Positions 18,492 to 27,844 of a stretch of DNA of 64,000 nucleotides are shown here, piece by piece (position 1 is the first letter of the stretch; every line of letters begins with the position of its first letter). A program made the translations under genes and the position numbers. The notes beneath the pieces are model-generated. The model saw only the letters and a list, made by a program, of their open reading frames with translations, was not told the DNA's origin and made no database searches. This DNA is from UBA668 sp963720695 (lineage in GTDB: Bacteria > Actinomycetota > Acidimicrobiia > Acidimicrobiales > Ilumatobacteraceae), in NCBI GenBank assembly GCA_963720695.1, contig CAVRGG010000004.1:930001-994000 (forward strand), in the 5' to 3' direction.

Positions 18492-18592
18492 GCGGCCGAT
18501 GGTAGGGGCTGGGCCACGTCGAGCGGCACATCCGCTCCTCGAATCCTCCGGCGCGCTGTGTGAATTCGGTCCGCGGGTGCGACGATGGCTGC

Positions 18593-19012
18593 ATGGTCCG
18601 GTTGCCCCGCTCGATGGTCGTCGTCACGTTCGCGCTCGTGCTCATCGGTGGCACCGCCCTCGCCGCCGGATGCAGCGGAGAGAACCCCTACCAAGCGGCC
18701 AAGAACGCGACGACCACCACGATCGCGCAGTCGACCGACGACGGCGCGGCGACCGACGGGTCCGTCGTCGGCGACAACCCGTTCCTGCCCGACCGCAACC
18801 TCAGCGACTGCGTCGGCACGATGGAGCGGCCGGACTGTGGCAGCCCCGAGAAGGGCACGAAGGGGACGTACTTCACCTTCGCCGCCCTGATCCTGGGACT
18901 CGGCTTCATCTTCTGGCGCATCTCCATCGGCGTTCGCAAGCGTGACGCCGTGATGAACGCGGAGCCGGCACCGCAGGAACAGCCGGAGGACGACCCCTCA
19001 CCGAGGATCTGA
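18593..19012 (+). CDS. Small membrane protein of unknown function
   Basis: 139 residues. A hydrophobic N-terminus (signal anchor or lipoprotein-like signal, ending ALAAGCSG, with Cys close to a lipobox) is followed by a Thr-rich polar stretch, two cysteines (SDCV, PDCG) that could pair outside the cell, and one transmembrane helix (about 94-113) before an acidic tail. I do not recognise the family. The ATG at 18593 is chosen because it begins the signal; a GTG 11 codons upstream is also open. Confidence 0.6.
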   Translation: MVRLPRSMVVVTFALVLIGGTALAAGCSGENPYQAAKNATTTTIAQSTDDGAATDGSVVGDNPFLPDRNLSDCVGTMERPDCGSPEKGTKGTYFTFAALILGLGFIFWRISIGVRKRDAVMNAEPAPQEQPEDDPSPRI

Positions 19013-19054
19013 TGGGTCCCCGGACCGCCTCGGGCAGGCTGCTTGACTGGTGCG

Positions 19055-19555
19055 ATGCTCCGTCACCTCGCCGTGCTCGCCCTGACCGTCTCGACGATCG
19101 TCGCCTGCAGCAGTTCGGTGGATCCCGACGCCGCCGCGACCACGTCCTCGACGGTCGCCGAGTCCACGACGTCGAGCTCACCCGACACCACGACGGCCGA
19201 CGCGACCACGGACCCCACCACCGACCCGGGCGGTGACCCGACCACGACCGAGCCGGCCGCTCCGGTCACCACCGCCGCCACGCCGACGACACCCGCACCG
19301 TCGCCGACGACCACCGCACCGTGCCGAGTCGTCGCCGTCAACCAGACCGTGCGACGTGGCGACTGCGGCGACACGGTGGTGTTCATCCAGGAGCGACTCA
19401 CGTTGCTCGGGTTCCCCGTCGCCGCCGACGGCCGCTTCGGACCCGGCACCGAACTGGTGGTCAAGAACTTCCAGACGTCACGCGGTCTCACCGCCGATGG
19501 CATCGTCGGCGACGCCACCTGGGCCGCGCTCGTGGAGGGCGGCATCGGCGACTGA
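19055..19555 (+). CDS. Lipoprotein with peptidoglycan-binding domain
   Basis: 166 residues. A signal peptide ends in a lipobox (TIVAC, Cys near residue 18), then a Thr/Pro/Ala linker (about 25-90) and a PG_binding_1 domain (RRGDCGDTVVFIQERL, then GRFGPGTELVVKNFQ and DGIVGDATW). It is predicted to be lipid-anchored and to bind wall peptidoglycan. The linker composition is common in secreted actinobacterial proteins. The ATG at 19055 fits the signal; an in-frame TTG at 19043 is less likely. Confidence 0.82.
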   Translation: MLRHLAVLALTVSTIVACSSSVDPDAAATTSSTVAESTTSSSPDTTTADATTDPTTDPGGDPTTTEPAAPVTTAATPTTPAPSPTTTAPCRVVAVNQTVRRGDCGDTVVFIQERLTLLGFPVAADGRFGPGTELVVKNFQTSRGLTADGIVGDATWAALVEGGIGD

Positions 19556-19570
19556 CCCCGTCCCATTCGT

Positions 19571-19607
19571 GAGGTTCACGGCGTCACCTGGTGACGCCGT
19601 AGACCTC
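19571..19607. terminator. Bidirectional terminator hairpin between convergent genes
   Basis: A 10-bp perfect stem (19578-19587 with 19591-19600, loop CTG) is extended after a two-base mismatch by a 5-bp outer stem (GAGGT/ACCTC). It lies between the lipoprotein gene and the convergent hydrolase gene, so it can serve both. There is no T-run. Confidence 0.7.
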
Positions 19608-19619
19608 AGGAGTCGAACT

Positions 19620-20546
19620 TCAGCGGGCGGCGAGCAGATCCGAGCAGAACGCGGCGGTACCGCTGGCGAGGGCGTGCGGCGCTTCCCACGGGACGAAGTG
19701 ACCGCAGTCGCGCAGCAGATACGGGCCGACGTGCTGCGGGAACACCTTCGCCGCCATGCGATCGAACGCCGGGTAGAGCACGTGGTCACTGGTCCCGAAC
19801 ATGATCAGCGCCCGAGTCGCCTCGTTCTTGGTCATCAGCGTCGGTTCGCTGCGGGCCGCGGGATCGAACGTGCTCTCGTAGCCGCCGAAGCTGGCCCGCA
19901 GGTGCGCCGCGTCGGCGAAGGGCTCGGTGTGGAAGTCGACCTCACCCGGCGCCATGAACGCGCCCGGGTGGGCCCAGAAGCGGCTGGTGTAGAAGGTGGC
20001 GATGTAGCGACGGCGCTGCTCGGGCGTGGTGAGCTCGGCCGCCAGCCCGTCGGGATCGGTGCCCTGACGAAGGAAGTAGTCGGCGGCCTCCATGGGCGGA
20101 CGCGTCCCGGCGATGCCGGCCATCTCGTCCTTGAGGTAGGGCAGCGGCGAGTTGAACAGCACGAGCCGGTCGACCCAGTCCGGAAATCGAAGCGCAAGAT
20201 CCTGGATCACCGGACCGCCGAGATCGCCGCCGAGCAGCACGACTCGTTCGTGACCGAGTTCGTCGTGCACCAGCGAGTAGAGGTCGATGCTGCTGCTGGC
20301 GACGTCGTGGAACCCGTCGGGGCCGACGTCGCTGTCGCCGAACCCGCGCAGGTCGGGCACGATGACCTCGAAGCCCGACGCGACGAGCGGATCGATCACC
20401 TTCCAGAAGATGCGCTTGCTCTCGGGCCATCCGTGTACGCACACCAACGGAACGCCACCCACGCCCTCGCGCACGAACGCCTGCCGGAACCCGCGCGGCG
20501 ACGCGGTGTGGACGACGTAGCGAGTCGGGTCGATGTTCGGATCCAT
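19620..20546 (-). CDS. Epoxide-hydrolase-like alpha/beta hydrolase
   Basis: 308 residues. The nucleophile elbow GGDLGG carries Asp108, as in epoxide hydrolases and haloalkane dehalogenases rather than Ser esterases. HGWPES (39-44) is the oxyanion motif, and DCGHFVPWEAP near the end gives the catalytic His. It probably opens an epoxide or removes a halide with water; the substrate is unknown. It is divergent from the decarboxylase gene 41 bases away. Confidence 0.85.
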   Translation of the reverse strand: MDPNIDPTRYVVHTASPRGFRQAFVREGVGGVPLVCVHGWPESKRIFWKVIDPLVASGFEVIVPDLRGFGDSDVGPDGFHDVASSSIDLYSLVHDELGHERVVLLGGDLGGPVIQDLALRFPDWVDRLVLFNSPLPYLKDEMAGIAGTRPPMEAADYFLRQGTDPDGLAAELTTPEQRRRYIATFYTSRFWAHPGAFMAPGEVDFHTEPFADAAHLRASFGGYESTFDPAARSEPTLMTKNEATRALIMFGTSDHVLYPAFDRMAAKVFPQHVGPYLLRDCGHFVPWEAPHALASGTAAFCSDLLAAR

Positions 20547-20587
20547 GCCGATGGACCGTAGTCATCGTCGATCAGTAGCGTTGACAC

Positions 20588-21994
20588 GTGACCCCTGACG
20601 AGTTCCGCGAGCACGGCCATGCCCTCATCGACTGGATCGCCGAGTACCTGGAGGAGGTCGAGCAGTATCCGGTGGCCAGCCAGGTGCAGCCCGGCGACAT
20701 CCGGGCGATGCTCCCCGAACATCCGCCGACAGAGCGCGAGTCGTTCACCGACGTGCTCGCCGACCTCGATCGGGTCGTGGTCCCAGGACTCACCCACTGG
20801 CAGCACCCCAGCTTCTTCGCCTACTTCCCCAGCAACGTGAACCACGCCTCGATCCTCGGCGACCTCGCCGCATCGGGGCTCGGTGTGCAGGGCATGAGCT
20901 GGGTCACCAGCCCCGCGTGCACCGAGGTGGAGACGATGATGATGGACTGGATGCAGGAACTGCTCGGCCTGCCCGACACGTTCCGCAGCACCAGCCCGAC
21001 CGGTGGCGGCGTCATCCAGGGATCCGCCAGTGAAGCCACACTCACCTCCATCCTCGCAGCCAGGTGGCGGGCGACCGGTGGCGCGATCAACACCACCGGC
21101 GACACGACCCACCTCGTCGCGTACGCCACCTCGCAGGCCCACAGCGGGATCGAGAAGGGCCTGCGCATCGCCGGCATCGGCACGTCACAGATTCGGGTCG
21201 TCCCCCACGACGCGGCGTTCGCCATGCGTGTCGACGAGTTGCAGGCGATGATCGACGCCGATCGCGCGGCGGGACTCACGCCGTTCTGGGTGTGCTCCAG
21301 CCGCGGCACGACGAGCTCGCTGGCATTCGACCCCACCGCGGCGATCGGGGCGATCGCACGCGCCGAGAACATGTGGCTGCACGTCGACGCGGCGATGAGC
21401 GGCATCGGGGCGCTCGCGCCGGAGTTCCGCTGGATCAACGACGGGATGGAGTTCGCCGACAGCTACTGCACCAACCCCCACAAGTGGATGGGCATCAACT
21501 TCGACTGCGACCTGTTCTACACCGCCGACCGGGCGGCCCTGCTCGGTGCGCTCAGCATCCTTCCCGAGTACCTGCGATCGCTCGCCGCCGAGACCGGCGC
21601 TGTCATCGACTACCGCGACTGGCAGATCCCCCTCGGCCGACGCTTCCGATCACTGAAGCTGTGGTTCACGATCCGTACGGGTGGCATCGCCGATGCGATC
21701 GACATGATCCGCAACCATGTCGCACTCACCCAACAGTTCGCGGAGTGGGTTCGTGCCGACGACCGATTCGAGCTCGTCGCGCCGCATCCGTTGAACCTCG
21801 TGTGCCTCCGGCTTCGCGAGGGCGACGCGGCGACCGACTCGATGATCGAACGCGCCAACGCGACCGGACGCGCGCTCTTCACCCGCACGGTGCTCGACGG
21901 GCAGGTCGCCTGTCGGGTGTCGATCGGGGCTCGCACGACCGAGCATCGTCATGTCGAGGCCGCCTGGGCCCTGCTCCAGGAGCTCGCCGGCTGA
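20588..21994 (+). CDS. PLP-dependent aromatic-L-amino-acid decarboxylase family enzyme
   Basis: 468 residues from a GTG. Group II decarboxylase fold: early THWQHPSFFAYFP (69-81), Asp267 in LHVDAA for the pyridine nitrogen, and Lys299 in NPHKWMG for the Schiff base. It matches plant and animal aromatic amino acid decarboxylases in length and motifs, so tryptophan, DOPA, tyrosine or phenylalanine are possible substrates. No transporter or pathway partner is adjacent. Confidence 0.88.
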   Translation: MTPDEFREHGHALIDWIAEYLEEVEQYPVASQVQPGDIRAMLPEHPPTERESFTDVLADLDRVVVPGLTHWQHPSFFAYFPSNVNHASILGDLAASGLGVQGMSWVTSPACTEVETMMMDWMQELLGLPDTFRSTSPTGGGVIQGSASEATLTSILAARWRATGGAINTTGDTTHLVAYATSQAHSGIEKGLRIAGIGTSQIRVVPHDAAFAMRVDELQAMIDADRAAGLTPFWVCSSRGTTSSLAFDPTAAIGAIARAENMWLHVDAAMSGIGALAPEFRWINDGMEFADSYCTNPHKWMGINFDCDLFYTADRAALLGALSILPEYLRSLAAETGAVIDYRDWQIPLGRRFRSLKLWFTIRTGGIADAIDMIRNHVALTQQFAEWVRADDRFELVAPHPLNLVCLRLREGDAATDSMIERANATGRALFTRTVLDGQVACRVSIGARTTEHRHVEAAWALLQELAG

Positions 21995-22080
21995 CCGCGC
22001 ACTGGCCCGGGTTGCGCGCGGGCGGCATGACCGGTTGACTCCCCACTCACGCCCCAGAGGCGTGACGACAAGGAGCAATC

Positions 22081-22587
22081 ATGCGAGTTCGCTTCGCAGT
22101 GCTCGTCGCGGTCACGACTGTCCTGACCGTCCTCTCGCCGGCTCCCGCCGGCCTCGCATCCGGCCCCGTGTCCGGACCCACATCGGTCCTCGGCCACACC
22201 GCCGCACGCGACTGGTTGTACGTACGCCACGAACTGTTCGGTGTGTCGTTGGCGCAGTTCGTCGACGACGCCGGTCACGGCGACCCCTGGTACGACTGGA
22301 GCAACGACGGCTGCTCGGCGCCGTTGCTGGGCAACACGGGGCGCTCGTTCAACTTCCGCGACGCGTGTCGGCGCCACGACTTCGGCTACCGGAACCTTCG
22401 GTTGCTCGAGCATCGCTACGGCCTCGGTCACACGTACTGGAACGCCGCCACACGTCGCCGTGTCGACGTGAACTTCCTGGCCGACATGCGCGCCCACTGC
22501 AGGAGGCGGTCGATCCTGCTGCGGCCCTCCTGCCTGCTGTGGGCGCAGACGTACTACGTCGCGGTGCGCGCCGCCGGCGGCCCATAG
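22081..22587 (+). CDS. Secreted prokaryotic phospholipase A2
   Basis: 168 residues. The signal peptide ends near residue 26. DGCSAPLLGNTG and DACRRHDFGYRN give the calcium loop and the His99-Asp100 catalytic pair of bacterial PLA2, and paired cysteines flank the active site and C-terminus. It would hydrolyse the sn-2 ester of phospholipids outside the cell. A clear Shine-Dalgarno sequence (AAGGAG, 22069-22074) precedes the ATG. A small hairpin (22047-22053 with 22059-22065) sits just upstream in the likely 5' leader. Confidence 0.9.
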   Translation: MRVRFAVLVAVTTVLTVLSPAPAGLASGPVSGPTSVLGHTAARDWLYVRHELFGVSLAQFVDDAGHGDPWYDWSNDGCSAPLLGNTGRSFNFRDACRRHDFGYRNLRLLEHRYGLGHTYWNAATRRRVDVNFLADMRAHCRRRSILLRPSCLLWAQTYYVAVRAAGGP

Positions 22588-22599
22588 GCGCCCTCCCCG

Positions 22600-23295
22600 C
22601 TACAGCGCGGGTGGCTCGGGGCCGTCGATGCCGTGAGCCACCCGCAGCAGCTGATGCAACATGCGCGCCGTCGCGCCCCACACGGTCTCGTCATCGAGCT
22701 CGAAGAAGAAGATCGGCCGCGAGCCCTGCGGTGTGTCCCACCACTCCTCACGAAAGGTGCCCGGCAACGTCAGGTCACGCAACGGGAGCCACAGCACCCG
22801 GTCCACCTCGCCAGGATGCCCGACCAGTGGCAGCGGCGCCTCCGTTCGCGCCACCACGGGCACGATCCAACTGCGGCTCACGAAGGTGGCGATCGGTTCG
22901 AGCCAACCCTCGATCTGTACCGCATCGGGCGGCAGGCCGACTTCCTCGAACGCCTCTCGAAGGGCGGCCTGCTCGTAGGTCTCCCCCGGGTCGAGTCGAC
23001 CACCCGGAAAGCTCACCTCGCCGCGGTGGTTGGAGAGGTGCATCGACCGTCGGGTGAGCAGCACCTCTGCCCCGTCCTCGCCGTCGGCGAGCAGCGCCAG
23101 GACCGCTGACGGACGGGCCTCTGCGAAGTTCGGGTCGAACGATCCGGGGTGCGGTCGTTCGGCGAGCCGTTCGAGGATGGCGTCGGTGCCGAGGGCGGGA
23201 GCCGGGGTCGGCCATGGCGCGGGGTCTCCGGCGCGCCACCCTTCTGGGCGGGGAATCTGCTGGCGGCCGCCGGGGCGACGAGCCGGACTAGGCAG
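22600..23295 (-). CDS. Nudix hydrolase (CoA pyrophosphatase-like), probable CTG start
   Basis: The Nudix box is perfect: GRLDPGE, then REAFEEVGL. The first ATG/GTG/TTG in frame is a GTG at 23064, but that would delete the first strand of the fold. The upstream codons read as family-like sequence (IPRPEGWRAGDPAPW, LERLAERPHP, RPSAVLALL) with no stop. The only plausible start is a CTG at 23295, five bases after GGAG and overlapping the stop of the 55-residue gene by eight bases; an ATT at 23256 is a weaker option. From CTG the protein has 231 residues. Actinobacterial relatives hydrolyse CoA or other nucleoside diphosphate derivatives. A sequencing error creating the missing start is the alternative. 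Confidence 0.8.
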   Translation of the reverse strand: MPSPARRPGGRQQIPRPEGWRAGDPAPWPTPAPALGTDAILERLAERPHPGSFDPNFAEARPSAVLALLADGEDGAEVLLTRRSMHLSNHRGEVSFPGGRLDPGETYEQAALREAFEEVGLPPDAVQIEGWLEPIATFVSRSWIVPVVARTEAPLPLVGHPGEVDRVLWLPLRDLTLPGTFREEWWDTPQGSRPIFFFELDDETVWGATARMLHQLLRVAHGIDGPEPPAL

Positions 23296-23455
23296 TGGGG
23301 CTCCAGCCCGAGGCGACCAACTGCTGGAGGATCGTGGCCATCCCGGCGGTCTTCATGTTGGCGAGGACCTTGCCGGGCGCTTGCTCGCCTCGCTCCCATT
23401 CCTCCCAGGCGGCGATGAGCTTGGTGAGATCAGGGGCAGGAGCTTCGAACGCCAT
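23288..23455 (-). CDS. Small hypothetical protein
   Basis: 55 residues, predicted helical, with the pattern LIAAWEEWERGEQAPGKVLA and a second half VLANMKTAGMATILQQL. I recall similar short proteins in actinobacteria but know no function. The ATG at 23455 and TAG at 23288-23290 frame it cleanly. Its stop overlaps the likely start of the Nudix gene, so the two are probably translated together. Confidence 0.65.
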   Translation of the reverse strand: MAFEAPAPDLTKLIAAWEEWERGEQAPGKVLANMKTAGMATILQQLVASGWSPTA

Positions 23456-23577
23456 GTGGCCAGGCTACCGCCGCTCGAAGTCGGGAGGCCGAGTGGTCAG
23501 GGCCCGGCTCCGCGCCACGTGTCGTCCCCGGCGACGGTTCTGGACAGACCCTTCAGGATCGGTCAGGATCACCGTCC

Positions 23578-23964
23578 ATGTCATCGAACGACGCCGACGA
23601 GGTGAAGGACATCTCGTTCACTCCATGGGATCGCCGAGTCGTGGCCGCCATCAACGTGGTCGCCGCTGCTCGCCGCGGATCCGTGATCCTTCGCGTGATC
23701 GCGGCAGTCGTGGCGATCGTCGGAGTCGTGGGGGCGGCACTCACCTACTTCTGGAACGACGCGCTGAACGGTGTGGTGTCGCCCGGGACGTTCGACGGCC
23801 AGCGGTGGGGACTCTTCCTTCTTGCCAGCGCAAATCCACTCGCGGTCGCGGGCATCGTGCTGGCCCTGTCGTTCGTCGTCGACGTCGCTGCGGCGCGACT
23901 CGACATCGACATCGTCCTCGCGGACGAGGACGAGACCGACTCGGACGAGGTGACCGAGCCATGA
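23578..23964 (+). CDS. Two-helix membrane protein of unknown function (paralogue 1)
   Basis: 128 residues with two predicted membrane helices (about 38-58 and 85-105), a cytoplasmic N-terminus and an acidic C-terminal tail. It ends with the motif AAARLDIDIVLADEDE, shared with the next gene. A 10-bp direct repeat (TCAGGATC at 23553-23560 and 23563-23570) lies just before the ATG and could be an operator. Function is unknown. Confidence 0.6.
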   Translation: MSSNDADEVKDISFTPWDRRVVAAINVVAAARRGSVILRVIAAVVAIVGVVGAALTYFWNDALNGVVSPGTFDGQRWGLFLLASANPLAVAGIVLALSFVVDVAAARLDIDIVLADEDETDSDEVTEP

Positions 23965-24359
23965 GCCGCGGGACTCGCGGACAGGAATTCGCAGACTCCC
24001 CGCTCTGGTATCGACCCGTGTTCAGCGCGATGAAGGTCGCCGACGCTGCGCGGAGGTGGGCGTCGCTGCTCCGATGGACCGCGTACACGGTGGCTGCGGT
24101 CGCCGTCGCGGGCGCGTTCCTGAGGTACGTCGACACCACCAGTTCAGCGCACGACGGTGCGCCGTTCGTGAACGTGGCCATGACCCTGGACGACTTCGCA
24201 TCCGCCTTGCGTCAACTGACGTTTCCGCTGGGCTGCGCCGCGGTGATCCTCGTCCTGTCGTGGGTCGTGAAGACCTCGGCCGCCCGACTCGATCTGGACA
24301 TCGTCCTGGCGCACGACGAGGAACCCGCCCCCGGAGCGACCCGCGACTCACGACCCTGA
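23961..24359 (+). CDS. Two-helix membrane protein of unknown function (paralogue 2)
   Basis: 132 residues. It overlaps the previous gene by four bases (ATGA) and has the same plan: an N-terminal AxxVADAARRW segment, a first helix (about 34-54), a second helix (about 90-108) and the closing motif SAARLDLDIVLAHDEE. The two are tandem paralogues and may form a hetero-oligomer. Its last 12 bases overlap the convergent kinase-like gene. Confidence 0.6.
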   Translation: MSRGTRGQEFADSPLWYRPVFSAMKVADAARRWASLLRWTAYTVAAVAVAGAFLRYVDTTSSAHDGAPFVNVAMTLDDFASALRQLTFPLGCAAVILVLSWVVKTSAARLDLDIVLAHDEEPAPGATRDSRP

Positions 24360-25085
24360 TCTGAGCACGGCCACTTCGGGGAACTCGTCGAACTCACCGA
24401 AGCCATGCTCGTGCAGCCAGCGGATCGCGACCAGACAGCGCCACGACCACCAGCCGCGGATCACGTCCCGATCGGCGTCGGTGCCATAGCCGGAAAGCAC
24501 GTCGTCGAGATGCTCCGGATGCCCGAGCGTGAGGATGGCCAGGTCGAACAGCGCATCCCCGGGCGCTGCCTCCGACCAGTCCAGGACACCGGTGATCTCG
24601 TCTCCCTCGACGAAGACGTGATCGACCTGCAGATCTCCGTGGATGAACACCGGCGTGCTCGGCTGCAGCGCGGTCATCGCCAACTGCCGGTTCCGGGTCA
24701 CCACCTCCGCGCCGAGGATGTCGTTGGCCAGGAGCCACTCGCACTCCCTGTCGAGCTCGGACGCGCGTGCGTCCAGACTGCGACCGGGCCACGGCGGAAG
24801 CGGCGCTTCGTGCAACGCCCGGACTGCCGCCCCAGCAGCGACCCACGCTCCCGCCGACGCCGTCGAAGGGTCACCGAGATGACCGAGCGCGACACCGGGC
24901 AGGGCGGCCAGCGCGAGCGCCGGCGGTTGACGCCAGAGCACCGTCGGAGTCGGGATCGGCGCGAGGGCCATCGCCGCCACCTCGATGTCGGTGCGCGTCT
25001 GGTCGGCGTCGATCTTCACGAACACGTCGCCGACTCGGAGTGTGGCACGCTCGCTGTGGGCGACGACGACCTCGACCTCCTGCAT
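24348..25085 (-). CDS. Aminoglycoside-phosphotransferase-family protein
   Basis: 245 residues from the ATG at 25085. Kinase catalytic loop FIHGDLQVDHVF and metal loop GVLDWSEAAPGDALFDLA are clear. The N-lobe is short and the usual Asn of HGDLxxxN is His, a variant seen in this superfamily. It could phosphorylate an antibiotic, a sugar or a metabolite. A GTG at 25112 would add nine residues. Confidence 0.8.
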   Translation of the reverse strand: MQEVEVVVAHSERATLRVGDVFVKIDADQTRTDIEVAAMALAPIPTPTVLWRQPPALALAALPGVALGHLGDPSTASAGAWVAAGAAVRALHEAPLPPWPGRSLDARASELDRECEWLLANDILGAEVVTRNRQLAMTALQPSTPVFIHGDLQVDHVFVEGDEITGVLDWSEAAPGDALFDLAILTLGHPEHLDDVLSGYGTDADRDVIRGWWSWRCLVAIRWLHEHGFGEFDEFPEVAVLRSGS

Positions 25086-25141
25086 GCACCATCGTCGCAC
25101 GTGGCCCGGCACGGATGCGCGAGAGATTGCGATCGCGGCGG

Positions 25142-25633
25142 TCAGGACGGGTCGTCGGTGCCGCTGTGCTTGGCACGGGCTCGGCGCACGGCGTTGACGC
25201 CGCCACCCACCAACCGCCCCGCGGATCGACCGAGGTCGATGCTGCGATCACCCGACGACGCATCCGGAGCCTGCTTGGGCGCCTTCACCCGCTCGACGTA
25301 GCTGCTCTGCGTCCACACCACGAGGTGCACGACGCCGATGGCGATGATGATGAACCGCGCCCCGGACTCGATGCTCACCCACGGTTGGAGTGCGGCGAAG
25401 AACGTGATGCCGATGACCACCAGGTCGAGCCGACGATGCATGCGCTTGCCGATGACCCGGAACGCGGCGAGGGGACCCCGGGTGATCGCCGCGGTCATCA
25501 TGATCAGCCCGCCCAGCACCGAGGGAACCAACGGCGTGCGGCTCTGCAGGCCACTGGCCACCAGCGCTCCGCCGAGGATGTACTCCACCAGCTGGTGCAT
25601 CCAGAACGGTCGTTTGCCGATGCCTTCCCCCAC
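25142..25633 (-). CDS. Small integral membrane protein
   Basis: 163 residues from a GTG. Three or four hydrophobic segments (about 14-32, 37-52, 71-85, 92-106) are followed by a charged C-terminal tail. No motif I recognise. It lies downstream of groEL but beyond a strong terminator, so it is probably expressed separately. Confidence 0.55.
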   Translation of the reverse strand: MGEGIGKRPFWMHQLVEYILGGALVASGLQSRTPLVPSVLGGLIMMTAAITRGPLAAFRVIGKRMHRRLDLVVIGITFFAALQPWVSIESGARFIIIAIGVVHLVVWTQSSYVERVKAPKQAPDASSGDRSIDLGRSAGRLVGGGVNAVRRARAKHSGTDDPS

Positions 25634-25662
25634 GACCGGCGAGCCTAGTGGCCGAAAACGAC

Positions 25663-25698
25663 AAGACCCCGGTGGCGATCACTCGCCACCGGGGTCTT
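25663..25698 (-). terminator. Intrinsic terminator of groES-groEL
   Basis: A perfect 16-bp stem (25663-25678 with 25683-25698) with a four-base loop lies 32 bases past the groEL stop. On the minus strand it is followed by GTCGTTTT, a short T-run. Confidence 0.85.
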
Positions 25699-25729
25699 CG
25701 GGGGACGCGGGGAAGAACCCCGCGACCCG

Positions 25730-27367
<1,638 letters not shown>

Positions 27368-27380
27368 GTGGTTCAGTGAC

Positions 27381-27674
27381 TCACTTCGCCACGATCGCGA
27401 GTACGTCGCGGCTGGTCAGGATCAGGAGATCCGCGCCGTCGATCGTGACCTCGGTGCCGCCGTACTTGCTGTACAGCACGGTGTCGCCGACCTTCACGTC
27501 GAGCGCAGTGTGAGCGCCCTTGTCGTCGCTCCAGCGGCCGGGGCCGACGGCGAGGACTTCGCCCTGCTGGGGCTTCTCCTTGGCGGTGTCGGGAATCACG
27601 AGACCCGAGGCAGTGGTCTGCTCGGCTTCGTTGGGCTTCACGACGATGCGGTCATCGAGGGGCTTCAGGTTCAT
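27381..27674 (-). CDS. groS: 10-kDa co-chaperonin GroES
   Basis: 97 residues starting MNLKPLDDRIVVKP at the ATG 27674, with GLVIPDTAKEKPQQGEV (mobile loop) and VGDTVLYSKYGGTE. It caps the GroEL ring. An upstream GTG that would lengthen the protein lies inside the leader and is not family-like. Confidence 0.97.
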   Translation of the reverse strand: MNLKPLDDRIVVKPNEAEQTTASGLVIPDTAKEKPQQGEVLAVGPGRWSDDKGAHTALDVKVGDTVLYSKYGGTEVTIDGADLLILTSRDVLAIVAK

Positions 27675-27743
27675 GGGGTGCAGGCCTCCGTTGGCAAAGA
27701 GCACGCTGTTGGAACAGGATCCGACCGAGTACCGACGCATTCG

Positions 27744-27770
27744 TTAGCACTCGACCGGGGTGAGTGCCAG
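27744..27770 (-). promoter_or_regulatory. CIRCE operator 1 (HrcA binding site)
   Basis: TTAGCACTC (27744-27752), nine-base spacer, GAGTGCCAG (27762-27770). The left arm is a perfect CIRCE arm and the right arm matches 7 of 9. It covers the expected start point of groES. Confidence 0.85.
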
Positions 27771-27798
27771 ACTAGGCGCTCGGGGGGTCGGTTAGCAA
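27769..27798 (-). promoter_or_regulatory. groES promoter
   Basis: On the minus strand a -35 TTGCTA (27798-27793) and a -10 TAGTCT (27774-27769) are separated by 18 bases. The -35 lies inside CIRCE 2 and the -10 abuts CIRCE 1, the usual layout of HrcA-repressed promoters. Confidence 0.6.
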
Positions 27799-27818
27799 CC
27801 GCAAGGTGAGAGTGCTAA
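27792..27818. promoter_or_regulatory. CIRCE operator 2, shared by divergent genes
   Basis: TTAGCAACC (27792-27800), nine-base spacer, GAGTGCTAA (27810-27818). The right arm is perfect and the left arm is degenerate. It covers the groES -35 region and lies 26 bases before the ATG of the divergent membrane-protein gene, so HrcA could affect both directions. Confidence 0.75.
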
Positions 27819-27844
27819 CGGTCGATTCGCGCGACACTGCAGGC

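Noticed and set aside
19130..19325. Repetitive ACC/ACG stretch
   Set aside because: It encodes the Thr/Pro linker of the lipoprotein; it is not a CRISPR array or mobile repeat.
22035..22063. TTGACT before the phospholipase gene as a -35
   Set aside because: No acceptable -10 at 16-18 bases; the region is instead a small leader hairpin.
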